A stretch of DNA of 64,000 nucleotides from Bemisia tabaci (GCF_918797505.1 NC_092798.1:48630985-48694984), one strand, 5' to 3'. Shown: positions 32,575 through 42,455, counted from the first letter of the stretch. Numbers and translations are program-made. The notes: generated by a model not told the origin, from the sequence alone.

Positions 32575-33343
32575 AACGTGATATTGTTCGCAGGCGCAAG
32601 GATACAACTATTTCACCTCGAGCGATGGTCGGGCGGTATCATGAAAATTGAAGGCGTTTTGAAAACTTTCGTTCCTTGACCGTGCGTTGTCCAGATATGA
32701 ATCGGTCGGATCACTCCATTTTCCCTTTGTCTTCTTTGTCTACAGCATTGTCTATCAATTTCAATGCATCGTGGCAGCCCTGGGCGAATCTCAACCGACG
32801 TAACTCCAAGAGTGAAAAAATAATTCGAGGAGATCCAAGATCGATCATCTATCTCTCTGTCGCGGCGGCTCGCTCCCTCTGGTCTCGCCTCAAATAAACC
32901 GGGAGCCGAGTAGATGAGACAGCATGTTTGCTCTGTGTTTACGGGCGGGCCGTCCCGTCGGGCGTCGGTATGCCGAGTCGAGCGGCTAATGGAAGTGTTG
33001 GCGCTTTTAACACGAGCTACTTGCATCGCGCTCCTGTCAATCGCTTTTTAAGATGAAAATAAAAAATAAATAAATACAATTAGTCTGCGGCAAAGCCCGT
33101 CGCCCGGCTTCCATGTATTTCACCAGTCATTATTTCAGTGCCCATTCATTCGCGGCCTTACAGACTCGTCAGCTTTTTCGCAAGCACTGACCTTTGCTCG
33201 GATTAACCAATAGGATCGCTTAATTCTCTCATTGTATTCTATGTCTATCAGTTTCTTTATCAATTTCAATGATCTATCTACAGCAGGCTCGTTATTTAAA
33301 TTGATAAACAAAGTAATAGACAAAAAAGACAAAGGGAAAATGG
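32575..33343. repeat. Family C repeat block (copy 2), left of the giant foldback
   Basis: Core GGCGCAAGGATACAACTATT at 32592. The segment 33186-33250 (TGACCTTTGCTCGGATTAAC onward) is repeated at 36271-36331. The block is cut at AAAATGG (33343) by the 2.76-kb foldback and resumes at 36106. Confidence 0.8.
32765..33110. promoter_or_regulatory. GC-rich low-repeat island within family C block (candidate)
   Basis: CpG-rich, non-repetitive sequence (for example GGCGGGCCGTCCCGTCGG at 32944) containing GAGCGGCTAATGG. Reading frames on both strands (up to 137 residues on the minus strand) show no domain. Could be conserved intronic DNA. Confidence 0.25.
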
Positions 33344-33544
33344 TAGTCCAGGCAATTAAGCCATGAAAGGGGCTATATCCTGCAAAAATCCCGGGTAGCA
33401 ATGTTTTCATCGTTTCCTACGTAATTTTTGACGCTGAATCCGAATTTCAACTTTGCGCCATTTTATTCGGACCGGAAAGTTGCCAAATTTGGCAAAAATG
33501 GCCTAAAATCGGCATTTTTTGCGGATTATGGCCTGTAACTCGCC

Positions 33545-33860
33545 AAAAATTGATCCGACGACAAAATTAGTTATTTTCAGAAATAAAGCTCGTTAAATTT
33601 CCTATAAAAAAGTTCCTATACATTTTTTGCCTAGGGGCAAAATTAAGCGCGCTGGCGGGCGCCAAACTTTGAAAAATGAGCGAAAATTGCGTTTTTTTGC
33701 GGATTATGGCCTGTAACTCGCTAAAAATTGATCTGAAGACAAAATTAGTTGTTTCGGAAATAAAGCTCGTTAAATTTCCTATAAAAAGGTTTCATACATT
33801 TTTTGCCTACGGGCAAAATTAAGCGCGCTGGCGGGCGCCGAACTTTGAAAAATGAGCGAA
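33545..33860 (-). repeat. Two tandem 177-bp units in left arm
   Basis: The unit landmark GGCGGGCGCC occurs at about 33653 and 33832. Each unit also holds GCGGATTATGGCCTGTAACT and AAATAAAGCTCGTTAAATTT. Confidence 0.85.
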
Positions 33861-35399
33861 CATTGCGGGGTTTTTTTGCGGTTTTTGCTGTATGTCTCCT
33901 TTTTTACCCGTCTGCAGAGTAATTTCTGGACAAATTAAGTGAAGATAATAAAATTCACACTGAGTTCCATGAATCGATGTGAAAAATAAGCAGCCCAACA
34001 CATTGCAGTGTTGCCAAAATTACCTAAAATTGTTCGTTGGCGGTTTTGGACCATTAATTGCCTTATTATCCGTCTATTTGTTTAGTCTCCATTTTGTAAA
34101 GCGGGGATAATGAATCGAAATCAGCGAAAAGGAGGATGAAATAATTCTTTGTCACAATTTTTTTCATCAGAATGAGGTGGAAACACTTCAGAGGGTCGTG
34201 CGTCCACTAAAGTGCTCTATCGTGACACTTGTAGTGAAGTTGCGCCAGGACATCGAGCTCCTTGAAAATGGCATAGATCGAACAATGCAAAGTATGAAAT
34301 TAGTTTGGCAATTAATATAAAATCGATTAACTTCATTTTATATAAAAGTAACGTACATATTAAGGCAGAATATATAAATATAATTATTAGTACTTGCTTC
34401 CACGCCACCCAAGAGGTCCAGTACATGGCGCGTTTTATTTTTGCGTGGTGTCGCCACAACCTGAGACCAAGTTTTTCACGAAACTTAAATTCTTAAAAAT
34501 TACTCATCTCAAAAATGGTAAGTATGTTTTAATTATTATTGCCTCACAAATAAGGACGTGCACGCGTACATTCACAAACATTCAGTCACTCAATCATAAA
34601 AAGCGGCCAAGAAAAGGACCTTATTCAAAATCGGCCATTTCCAACACCAGCCAAATCTTCGTAATATTTTCAGGGTTGATAGAGAACTACTTCTCAAGTC
34701 CAAAACACTGACGATTTTTGAATTTGGATAATTATGGCGGGAGGGGAAGAGTGTTAAAGTTAAAACTTTAAACGAGCATATCTCGTGAACGGTTTGTCGT
34801 AGAGAGATGGTATTGGTCTCAAAATTTAGAGAAAATTATCAGATTTTAGCTGGTATTCATGAAATCGGTCCATTTTGAAATTTTCATCCATTGTTGCCAC
34901 GTTGCCGTAGCTCAAAATTTCAATTTTTTTACATTTTGAGCCGCAGCGTTGAAGGGAACGCACGAAAAATTACAAAACTATTATTTTATGAAAGTAGACC
35001 GTCTAAGCTTTAAGAGAAGCTCAAGATCATCCATCCAGCAACTGTACTACAAGTGTCACGATAGAGCACTTTAGTGGACGCACGACCCTCTGAAGTGTTT
35101 CCACCTCATTCTGATGAAAAAAATTGTGACAAAGAATTATTTCATCCTCCTTTTCGCTGATTTCGATTCATTATCCCCGCTTTACAAAATGGAGACTAAA
35201 CAAATAGACGGATAATAAGGCAATTAATGGTCCAAAACCGCCAACGAACAATTTTAGGTAATTTTGGCAACACTGCAATGTGTTGGGCTGCTTATTTTTC
35301 ACATCGATTCATGGAACTCAGTGTGAATTTTATTATCTTCACTTAATTTGTCCAGGAATTACTCTGCAGACGGGTAAAAAAGGAGACGTACAGCAAAAA

Positions 35400-35940
35400 C
35401 CGCAAAAAAACCCCCGCAATGTTCGCTCATTTTTCAAAGTTCGGCGCCCGCCAGCGCGCTTAATTTTGCCCGTAGGCAAAAAATGTATGAAACCTTTTTA
35501 TAGGAAATTTAACGAGCTTTATTTCCGAAACAACTAATTTTGTCTTCAGATCAATTTTTAGCGAGTTACAGGCCATAATCCGCAAAAAAACGCAATTTTC
35601 GCTCATTTTTCAAAGTTTGGCGCCCGCCAGCGCGCTTAATTTTGCCCCTAGGCAAAAAATGTATAGGAACTGTTTTATAGGAAATTTAACGAGCTTTATT
35701 TCCGAAACAACTAATTTTGTCTTCAGATCAATTTTTAGCGAGTTACAGGCCATAATCCGCAAAAAAACGCAATTTTCGCTCATTTTTCAAAGTTTGGCGC
35801 CCGCCAGCGCGCTTAATTTTGCCCCTAGGCAAAAAATGTATAGGAACTGTTTTATAGGAAATTTAACGAGCTTTATTTCTGAAAAAAACTAATTTTGTCG
35901 TCGGATCAATTTTTGGCGAGTTACAGGCCATAATCCGCAA
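35400..35940 (+). repeat. Three tandem 177-bp units in right arm
   Basis: GGCGCCCGCCAGCGCGCTTA occurs three times, near 35442, 35619 and 35797; CATAATCCGC at 35574, 35751 and 35929 gives periods of 177 and 178. One unit more than in the left arm. Confidence 0.88.
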
Positions 35941-36105
35941 AAAATGCCGATTTTAGGCCATTTTTGCCAAATTTGGCAACTTTCCGGTCCGAATAAAATG
36001 GCGCAAAGTTGAAATTCGGATTCAACGTCAAAAACTACATAGGAATCGATGAAAACATTGCTACCCGGGATTTTTGCAGGCTCTTTTCCTTGTTTGCCTG
36101 GACTA

Positions 36106-37250
36106 TGGAGTGATCCGACCAATTCATAACTAGACAACGCACGGTCAAGGGACGAAACCTTTTCAAAACGCCTTCAATTTTCATGATACCGCCCGACCAT
36201 CGCTCGAGGTGAAATAGTTGTATCCTTGCGCCTGCAAAGAGTTTCACGTTTTCCTAGCCTTTCTCGCATTATGACTGACCTTTGCTCGGATTAACCAATA
36301 GGATCGCTTAATTCTCTCATTGTATTCTATGATAATCACTATGCCTATCAATTTCAATGATCTGTCCACAGCGGGCTGATTATTTAAATTGATAGACAAA
36401 GAAGAGATAGGGAATATGGGGCGTTTCCTATTGGTTGAAATTAGTGGTTACTATAGACTAAAAAAACCTGTGGGCTGATCATTGGAATCGATAGACAAAG
36501 CTATAGACAAGGAAGACAAAAAGGATATGGAGAGATCTTATCGGTGGGGGCGGGTGGTTGCAATGGACAAAGGAGATAGGTAATAGACCAGATGACGGCA
36601 ATGCACGAGAGACCCTTCAGTTTGTCCATCATTTTCTTCCTTATTAGTCTATAGCAACCACCCATTTCAACCAATAAGAACGCTCCATATTCCCTATGTC
36701 TTCTTCGTAGTAGAAATTGCAGCAGCAAGCACTACCATAATGCGGGAGAGGCTGAAGGAAAACGTGAAATTCTTTGCAGGCGCAAGGATACAACTATTTC
36801 ACCTCGAGCGATGGTCGGGCGATATCATGAAAATTGAAGGCGTTTTGAAAAGGTTTCGTTCCTTGACCGTGCGTTGTCCAGATATAATTGGTCGGATCAC
36901 TCCATTTTCCCTTTGTCTTCTTTGTCTATTACTTTGTTTATCAATTTAAGTGATGAGCCTGCTGTAGACGGATTATTGAAATTGATAGAGAAAGTGAAAG
37001 ACATAAAATACAATGAGAGAATGAAGTGACCCTATTGGTTGAAACGGGTGGTTGTTGCAGACCAAGGGCGAGAATGAGTGACTAACTATCACTTTCAGTC
37101 TATAACTTACCTCCTTCGTCCATTGCGACCCATTTCCACCGAAAGGATTGCTCAATTTTCCTTTCATCTTCTTTCTCCATAGATTTGTCTATCAATTTCG
37201 ACAAACAGTCTACTGTGGCAAAGCATCGGCATTGCTAGACAGAGCGATAG
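36106..37250. repeat. Family C repeat block (copy 3), right of the giant foldback
   Basis: The core occurs twice, inverted at about 36163-36236 and direct at about 36776-36842, so the block is itself roughly palindromic. Repeated words: AATTGATAGACAAAG, ACCAATAGGA, TTTGTCTTCTTTGTC. Confidence 0.8.
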
Positions 37251-37295
37251 ACAATGCACTGGTCAAAATTTTTGGAGTTAAATTCTGTGCCGGAG

Positions 37296-37378
37296 TGAAG
37301 AATTAAATTGTTCAAGTCAATAATTGTGCAACTTTGGAATGGAGTTACGTTTCTTCGTCCGGGAGACGACGAACTGTT
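37296..37378 (-). repeat. Family T repeat fragment
   Basis: TGCAACTTTGGAATGGAGTT and TTCGTCCGGGAGACGACGAA match, in complement, the ends of family T at 9298 and 38938. Confidence 0.55.
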
Positions 37379-37462
37379 TAGAGTTTTCGCGAGGTAAAAT
37401 TAATCGACTATATCAAACGAATAAAAGTATATTTCGTTTTTTGCCGGCTCCAAAGTTGTTAA

Positions 37463-37627
37463 CAGTGGCGTGGCGCGCTTCGATATATATAGATTGATCT
37501 ACCATTTTAACCTATGGAAAAGGATCGATAAACAGTGTGTTCGCAACGAAAACCTGAATACTCGATTCTTTACCATAGCTTCAAATGGGGGAGATATCGA
37601 TAATCGATCATTCGCGCCTCGCCACTG
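37463..37627 (-). repeat. Family H repeat (copy 2)
   Basis: Inverted ends CAGTGGCGTGGCGCG and CGCCTCGCCACTG; inside, in complement, the usual CCATAGGTT and ATCGATTATCGATAT words. Confidence 0.85.
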
Positions 37628-37636
37628 GTTGTGAAA

Positions 37637-37889
37637 TGGACCGCGTTAAACAGAGAGGAACCAAGCAACATCAGCTATTGCCAAATTTAAGAGGGGAATT
37701 TGATTTTTTAAGAGGACGTTTGTGCGGATTCCTTTGAAAATATAAAGGAATTTGCTTTGTATTATGGAGAAAATTCATAGAAATTTGCACAAAAATCCGC
37801 ACAGCCGTTTTCATGTAAAAAATGAAATTGTTCGATTAAATTAGGCAATAGCTGATGTGGCTTGGTTCCTTTCTGTTTAACGCGGTCCA
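37637..37889. repeat. Family G2 foldback (copy 1)
   Basis: TGGACCGCGTTAAACAGAGA at the left mirrors TCTGTTTAACGCGGTCCA at the right; both arms continue through GGAACCAAG and CAGCTATTGCC. A related copy is at 63569-63824. G2 shares the frame TGGAyyGCrTTTwrCA..GGAACCAAG with G1. Confidence 0.88.
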
Positions 37890-37899
37890 AACAGTGCTA

Positions 37900-38500
37900 A
37901 CGGCCTGCGGACACCATTTCAGATAGAACAAGGAAACGCTCCGAGGAGCCCGCCGACCGAACTGACTAAGAAATTTGTCAAAGTCATGAAGCAATCGTTA
38001 GTTAGTATATAAAAAGTTAATCAGATTACACGAAACTTAATTGATGTATTTCCTGATGGGCGCAGCGCCGGCGGGGAGGGGGAGGAGGGGGACGAAGGGG
38101 GGGTGAAGGGGGGGCGAGGGCTCACGCTAGGCGACCATTACGGCGGAGGGTTCGCGTGCCTCCCGGCTCGCTTCATTATAAAATTAAATTCGCCCTGAAT
38201 AAACATTACCGGGCGAGTGAGGAATGAAAATTGTTATTTTATGTTTTAATAATTCACCTAATTACTGTTATTGCGATCGCCGGCGCTAGTGGGATAATGT
38301 CCGATTAAAGACTGTGCGAAATCGCCGAGATATCATTTGCGGGCCACGCTATGGCACCCCCGACGGCCCCGACGCAGCTGTAAATAAGCGCCCGTTTTCC
38401 TAGGTCCTCGGCACGACATTCCTTCGTTTGCGCGCGGGGAGGTTTTTAGCTACCCTCTGCGTTCTTCTCTGCCAAACTCTTCGTAGTCTATCAATCGTAT
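37900..38500. promoter_or_regulatory. GC-rich low-repeat island near intron 3' end (candidate enhancer)
   Basis: Non-repetitive sequence including TAATAATTCACCTAATTACT near 38245 and GCGATCGCCGGCGCTAGTG, between two repeat-dense regions and about 1.3 kb upstream of Rx exon 2. TAATTAC is a plausible homeodomain site, so autoregulation is conceivable. No direct evidence of function. Confidence 0.3.
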
Positions 38501-38529
38501 TTATCATATTATACATGCTTATATCATGC

Positions 38530-38840
38530 AAAACAAGGAAACAGTGGAAACAAGGCTGAAATACATAAAAATACACGGGACGTTTCGGTGTTCCACGTCA
38601 CCATTATCAACCGCTATAAAAGTACAAAAATAAAAAATAAATTAAAATCAAAAGAGAGGGGCTGTTATCATTGCAGTCTTTTATCACTCTATGTAACGCC
38701 GTGCTGGTCTCTTTTGATTTTAATTTATTTTTTATTTTTGTATACTTTTTTTAGCGGTTGATAATGGTGTCGTGAGACACCGAAACGTCCCTTGTATTTG
38801 TATGTATATTTTAGCCTTGTTTCCACCGTTCCCTTGTTTT
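38530..38840. repeat. 311-bp hairpin with 120-130-bp arms
   Basis: AAAACAAGGAAACAGTGGAA, CGGGACGTTTCGGTG and CATTATCAACCGCT on the left appear in complement on the right. The loop is about 50 bases. Only one copy noticed. Confidence 0.85.
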
Positions 38841-38937
38841 GGATTTACTAGTTCCGTTTTGGGCTGCTTGTGTACCTTTGTCTTTGTTCTATCCCAATAG
38901 TACTGTAGTACTCCCAGTACTGTACTGGAGAAGGTAG

Positions 38938-39225
38938 TACTCTGGAATTTCGTTGTCTCTCGGACGAGAGAACTTAACTCCATTTCAAAGTTGCAAAATT
39001 CACTAAAATATTTCATTTTTGTAGAAAAATTTTGTGTACAAAATTTTCCTGATTTTTGCATGAAATCAGAGAAAAAATCAATGAAATTTACTGCGGAAAT
39101 TGCGGTTCAGTGAAATTTGCAGTTAAAATGCCCAAAATTCTCTCAGTAAAAATTAAATTTGCGATTGAAAATTCGGCATCATTGAAATGTAGTCATTTTC
39201 CTTGTCAGAGAAACGACGATTTGGT
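38938..39225 (+). repeat. Family T repeat (copy 2)
   Basis: See 9298-9556. Ends TCTCGGACGAGAGAACTTAA and GTCAGAGAAACGACGA are loosely inverted. Confidence 0.6.
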
Positions 39226-39412
39226 AATTATTCATTACGAAATCGACTCAAACTGCATATTAGATGCTTTAAAATTTAGGCAATTTTCGGGAGGAACCTC
39301 TCGGACCCCCTTGCGCCCCTACACCCGTTCGAAGTTTCTGAATCCGCCTATGTTCAGCAAATCCTAAAAAACGAAAATTTTAACGGATTTTTTCTTCTTT
39401 TTTTCTGTGCAG

Positions 39413-39502
39413 GGGACAACAGTTGCAATTCGACGGACCCCTTAAAACCCTCCCATATGCCCCCCTTCCCCCGTTCGAAGTGTCTGGATCCGCCTATATT
39501 CA
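39413..39502 (+). other. Possible 90-nt cassette exon A (upstream acceptor copy)
   Basis: An acceptor TGTGCAG ends at 39412 and a possible donor, CA|GTAAAT, follows at 39503. The 90 bases keep phase 1 at both ends and have no in-frame stop; reading on without the donor meets TAA at 39511-39513. It would insert 30 residues between exon 1 and exon 2. The donor is weak, so use is uncertain. Confidence 0.3.
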
Positions 39503-39558
39503 GTAAATCCTAAAAAACGATTATTTTAACGGATTTTTCCTTCTTTTTTTCTGTGCAG

Positions 39559-39648
39559 GGGACAACAGTTTCAATTCGACGGACCCCCTTAAACCCACCC
39601 AAATGCCCCCCTTCCCCCGTTCGAAGTGTCTGGATCCGCCTATATTCA
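39559..39648 (+). other. Possible 90-nt cassette exon B (upstream acceptor copy)
   Basis: Same structure as cassette A: acceptor ending 39558, donor-like CA|GTAAAT at 39649, 90 bases, phase 1, no in-frame stop inside, TAA at 39657-39659 if the donor is ignored. Confidence 0.3.
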
Positions 39649-39702
39649 GTAAATCCTAAAAATGACAATTTTAACGGAATTTTTCTCTTTTTTTCTGTGC
39701 AG

Positions 39703-40064
39703 GGGACAACAGTTGCAATTCGACGGACGGTCCTGGATCCCTAGCGGTGGCCTCGGATCTCCGATGTCGGTCTCGCTCCCGGTCGGGGGACTACAGTCAC
39801 AGCGAGGAGGAGTGCGGGGGCGAGGACACGGCGCTGCGGATAGGCAACCCGCACAGCGTGAGCCCCGGGCCGAACCCCGGGCACGGCGGGAACTCCGGCC
39901 CCGGGCTCTCGCCGGACAAGAAGAAGAGCCGCCGCAACCGCACCACCTTCACCACCTACCAACTCCACGAGCTGGAGCAGGCCTTCGAGCAGTCCCACTA
40001 CCCGGACGTCCACAGCCGGGAGGAGTTAGCCTTAAAAGTCAACCTCCCCGAAGTCAGGGTCCAG
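39703..40064 (+). CDS. Rx: Retinal homeobox (Rx) gene, exon 2 with homeodomain residues 1-46
   Basis: Encodes the end of codon 102 through residue 222, assuming the start at 8038. Order: a short Arg/Ser stretch (122-129), an acidic patch (EEE at 136-138), a Gly/Pro linker (148-170), a basic KKK, and homeodomain positions 1-46 (residues 177-222). [16 protein letters not shown] and [10 protein letters not shown] are characteristic of Rx; the second distinguishes it from Arx, Otp and Hbn types. The exon ends CAG|GTGAGA at 40064, phase 0, the conserved paired-class intron position between homeodomain residues 46 and 47, just before the expected VWFQNRR. Positions 18, 22 and 29 are Gln, Gln and His, where I recall Arg, Lys and Tyr in well-known Rx proteins. 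The upstream junction fits exon 1 in phase (G + GG = Gly). The exon is strikingly GC-rich compared with its flanks. The remaining recognition helix and C-terminus are not seen in this window. Confidence 0.93.
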
Positions 40065-40121
40065 GTGAGAGCACTTCTCCAGTCATTCTAACACTGAAAT
40101 AAAAAAACTCCCGCCGTGGAG

Positions 40122-40250
40122 ACATACTGTCCGCGTTCCGGGCGTAGCACCTGGAGCAATCGAAGCTACGGCTCTAGCACCCGGAGCAATCGAAGCTACG
40201 GCTCCAGCACCCGGAAGTTCCGGCCTCTGAGCCCGGAACGGACGGTATGT
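40122..40250. repeat. GC-rich hairpin with 30-bp tandem units just after exon 2
   Basis: ACATACTGTCCGCGTTCCGG at the left mirrors CCGGAACGGACGGTATGT at the right. Between them a 30-base unit (AGCACCYGGAGCAATCGAAG...) starts at 40146, 40176 and, partly, 40206. It starts 58 bases after the splice donor. Confidence 0.88.
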
Positions 40251-40428
40251 CTATACGGTCAAATCTCCTCTGACAAAATGTCTATTTTTGAAGAGTCTTA
40301 TAGCACAATCTATGAAAAAGCCGTAAAATATTCACACATTTCCCTGAAAATTCATTTTTTATTGGAGGAAATACGACAACGTTTGAAGACACGTACGGCT
40401 TTCTTCCTCAGCTTGGCAGAATAGACGT
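40251..40428. repeat. Family E repeat fragment (copy 8)
   Basis: The right part (CGTACGGCTTTCTTCCTCAG, CTTGGCAGAATA) is clear. The left end appears replaced by the GC-rich hairpin. Confidence 0.55.
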
Positions 40429-40429
40429 T

Positions 40430-41214
40430 CAAGCACTTTTAAATCCGACTGTGACGGAAGATCCGCACTATATTGCTTCTTGCATTTTTTTCCATCGGAG
40501 AATGACGTCAGACGATCTTCTTTCGCGATCAAAAATTGTGTGAACTTGTGTGGACTCTAGTCAGTATTTTGACAGAACTTGATAGTCCAATCTCGCTTTT
40601 ATTGTGGTGCCTCCTTCTTCGTTGATTTTGGAACAACCAAGGAATACCTCAATTCCACAGTCCCTCCCATTCTTTGAGAGCTCGCAGAAAGCTGCATTGA
40701 CTTTTTTAGATTTCGATTACAACCACGAGTGTCGTCATAGACACAGACTTATAGAGTGCCTGTAAATATGTTAGCGTTGTACCTCGTTGGAGATCTTGAG
40801 CATGCACCACTTAGAACTCCGCGGGATCATTGTGTTGGTGTTCCGAAAACAATAACAACGAGGATACTTTGATTTAACTCGATTTAGGGTTCGGCTGGAT
40901 GTCAGGGGGTGATTTAATGCCGTTTCATCGACGTAGGTAGCGATTGAGGGAAGCGATATTTATGTGCCTTTGTCATGAAATATCCCTGTAACATAACTGT
41001 ATAATGAGGCCGTGTCAAGTATCCGAGTATCCGGATCAGAGGCTAGGCACCGTCAGGCTTGCAACGTTGCCACCGATCCCAGAAATCCCTGACTCCTCCT
41101 TTACTCATATGTGACGTCATCTGTGCGGACTAAGTGCCGTATTCGTGGTCGTTCCTTAAATAGCTCATTTCTTTGGAAGGTTCCATATGGTTTAAATTTT
41201 TTGAAAAAATTGAG
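40430..41214. other. No gene seen
   Basis: Mixed composition; no repeat family or coding frame recognised. Confidence 0.4.
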
Positions 41215-41216
41215 AT

Positions 41217-41450
41217 CACTGGAAAAAAAACACATTGCGGATCTAGAAGAGTTGAGACTCTTGAAAACATTGACAAGAAAAAACACTCTTGATTCAATCG
41301 GATTTTTGCTTGAATCAAAACGAACCCCGCTTAAATTAAGATGCTTGGTTCTTGATTTAAGCTAGATTCTGATTGAATCAAGAGTACTTTTTCTTGTCGA
41401 TGTTTTTAAGAGTCTGGACTCTAGATCCAATGCGTTTTTTTTTTCCAGTG
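41217..41450. mobile_element. Family A foldback (copy 9)
   Basis: CACTGGAAAAAAAACACATT to TTTTCCAGTG with AT on both sides (2-bp target duplication). Mirror-image frames on the two strands (41111-41365 and 41130-41318) arise from the palindrome. Confidence 0.9.
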
Positions 41451-41454
41451 ATAC

Positions 41455-41655
41455 TAATGATTTTAGCCATAACAGGTCTGAAATATATTCTGTAAAAAAT
41501 TCAATCCCACATTCAAATTTTCAAGCATTAAAAAGTGAGTTTGAACGCTCTCTCCGCGCCGTAAAGCTTCCATGTAATTATGAAACTCTAAACACGTAAA
41601 TCTCGATACAGCAAAAACTTACGTGCCTTGCCCTCCAAGCCCCTCAATATTTGTC
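41455..41655 (+). repeat. Family P repeat (copy 2, partial)
   Basis: AGCATTAAAAAGTGAGTTTG, TCCATGTAATTATGAAACT and TGCCTTGCCCTCCAAGCCCC follow the order seen at 49584-49842. Confidence 0.65.
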
Positions 41656-41659
41656 AACC

Positions 41660-42455
41660 TTGAGGGAAATTCAGCAGTATAACATTAGAAATGGATCTTA
41701 TAAAGGGATTTCAATGATTAGTTATTGCAAAAAGTACAAAATCTGCAAGCAAAAGTTCTATGATTTTGACAACATTTAATGTGCCTACCTTAAAGTTTAC
41801 AAAACTTGCAAATTGATTTCCTTCGTATCTTGCTTTTTTTATTTATTATTTAATATTTTGTTAGTTTTTTCAGTTTTTTTAATATATTTAATAGTTTTTT
41901 TTAATGTTACCTTCTCTCCTGATCCCCTGGTTTCCTATTTTTCTCTTAGACGACGGCTAGGAAAATTTCCCATCTTCAGGTCCTTCTTCATCACTCGTAT
42001 GCTAGGTTTCTTGGAGTGGAATTCAAGTACACTCCCCAGCAGCATGGGAGTGATCAAGAAGGACCCGAAGATGAGAAATTGCCTCGAAATGGCCATCGTC
42101 TGAAAGCTAAATAGAAAACTAAGAGATCAGCAGGAGAAAAGGTAAAATTTTCAAAAAAAATATTTCATTTTTTGGGGTGATATTTCGTTTCAATCTCTGT
42201 CAAGGACCCATTTCCAATGTTTTACTATTGAAGTTTCCTCGAGGTTTGGAAAAATCGTCCTTTTTATGATTTTCCGTCAAGCATCTCCTTGAATGAAGGT
42301 GGAGCATTTTTTTTTAAAACTTAAAACTGCAGATCACCGGAATTCTGGTCTCGGGATTGATATTTTTTGAATATTTCTCTTCTTAATCGAGCATTAACAT
42401 ATTCGTAAAAACACTCCAAGATCATTGGAATCGATATTTGATACATGAATATTTG
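41660..42455. other. No gene; imperfect hairpin at 41971-42074
   Basis: CATCTTCAGGTCCTTCTTCA at the left pairs with TGATCAAGAAGGACCCGAAG at the right. The rest, including the T-rich 41830-41910, is low-complexity AT-rich sequence. Confidence 0.5.

Larger units (their letters stand above)
33344..36105. mobile_element. 2.76-kb giant foldback element
   Basis: Inverted arms 33344 to about 34237 and about 35046 to 36105 surround a spacer of about 0.8 kb. The ends are TAGTCCAGGC and GCCTGGACTA. The flanks are TGG on both sides, and joining them restores the family C sequence GGGAAAATGGAGTGATCC seen uninterrupted (in complement) at 36895, so this is an insertion with a 3-bp target duplication. The arms include 177-bp tandem units: two on the left, three on the right, explaining the 166-bp arm difference. 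No transposase-like frame was recognised; frames such as 33819-34001 and 35280-35537 are mirror images of each other. Confidence 0.9.
8342..39702 (+). other. Rx intron 1 (31,361 bp)
   Basis: Bounded by GTAAGT and a pyrimidine tract ending TGTGCAG. Phase 1 at both ends. It is filled mainly with non-autonomous repeats listed individually, plus several GC-rich non-repetitive islands. No exon of another gene was recognised in it on either strand. Its 3' end is tandemly repeated (39302-39728), so alternative acceptors at 39413 and 39559 also exist. Confidence 0.8.
39302..39728 (+). repeat. Three tandem copies of the Rx exon-2 splice acceptor region
   Basis: CGGACC begins units at 39302, 39434 and 39580 and recurs at 39724 (periods 132, 146, 144). 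Each unit contains CGTTCGAAG, GGATCCGCCTAT (ATCCGCCTATG in the first), a TTTTAACGGA word, a pyrimidine tract and TTTCTGTGCAGGGGACAACA. Each thus carries a branch-point-like site, a strong acceptor and the first codons of exon 2. The third is the acceptor that continues into the open homeobox exon. Confidence 0.92.

Noticed and set aside
33344..36105. Giant inverted repeat considered as an endogenous virus or LTR element
   Set aside because: The repeats are inverted rather than direct, no polymerase or structural frame is visible, and a 3-bp target duplication with inverted ends fits a DNA transposon.
39662..40102. 146-residue + frame overlapping Rx exon 2 in another phase
   Set aside because: Out-of-frame shadow of the homeobox exon; low-complexity Arg/Pro composition and no domain.
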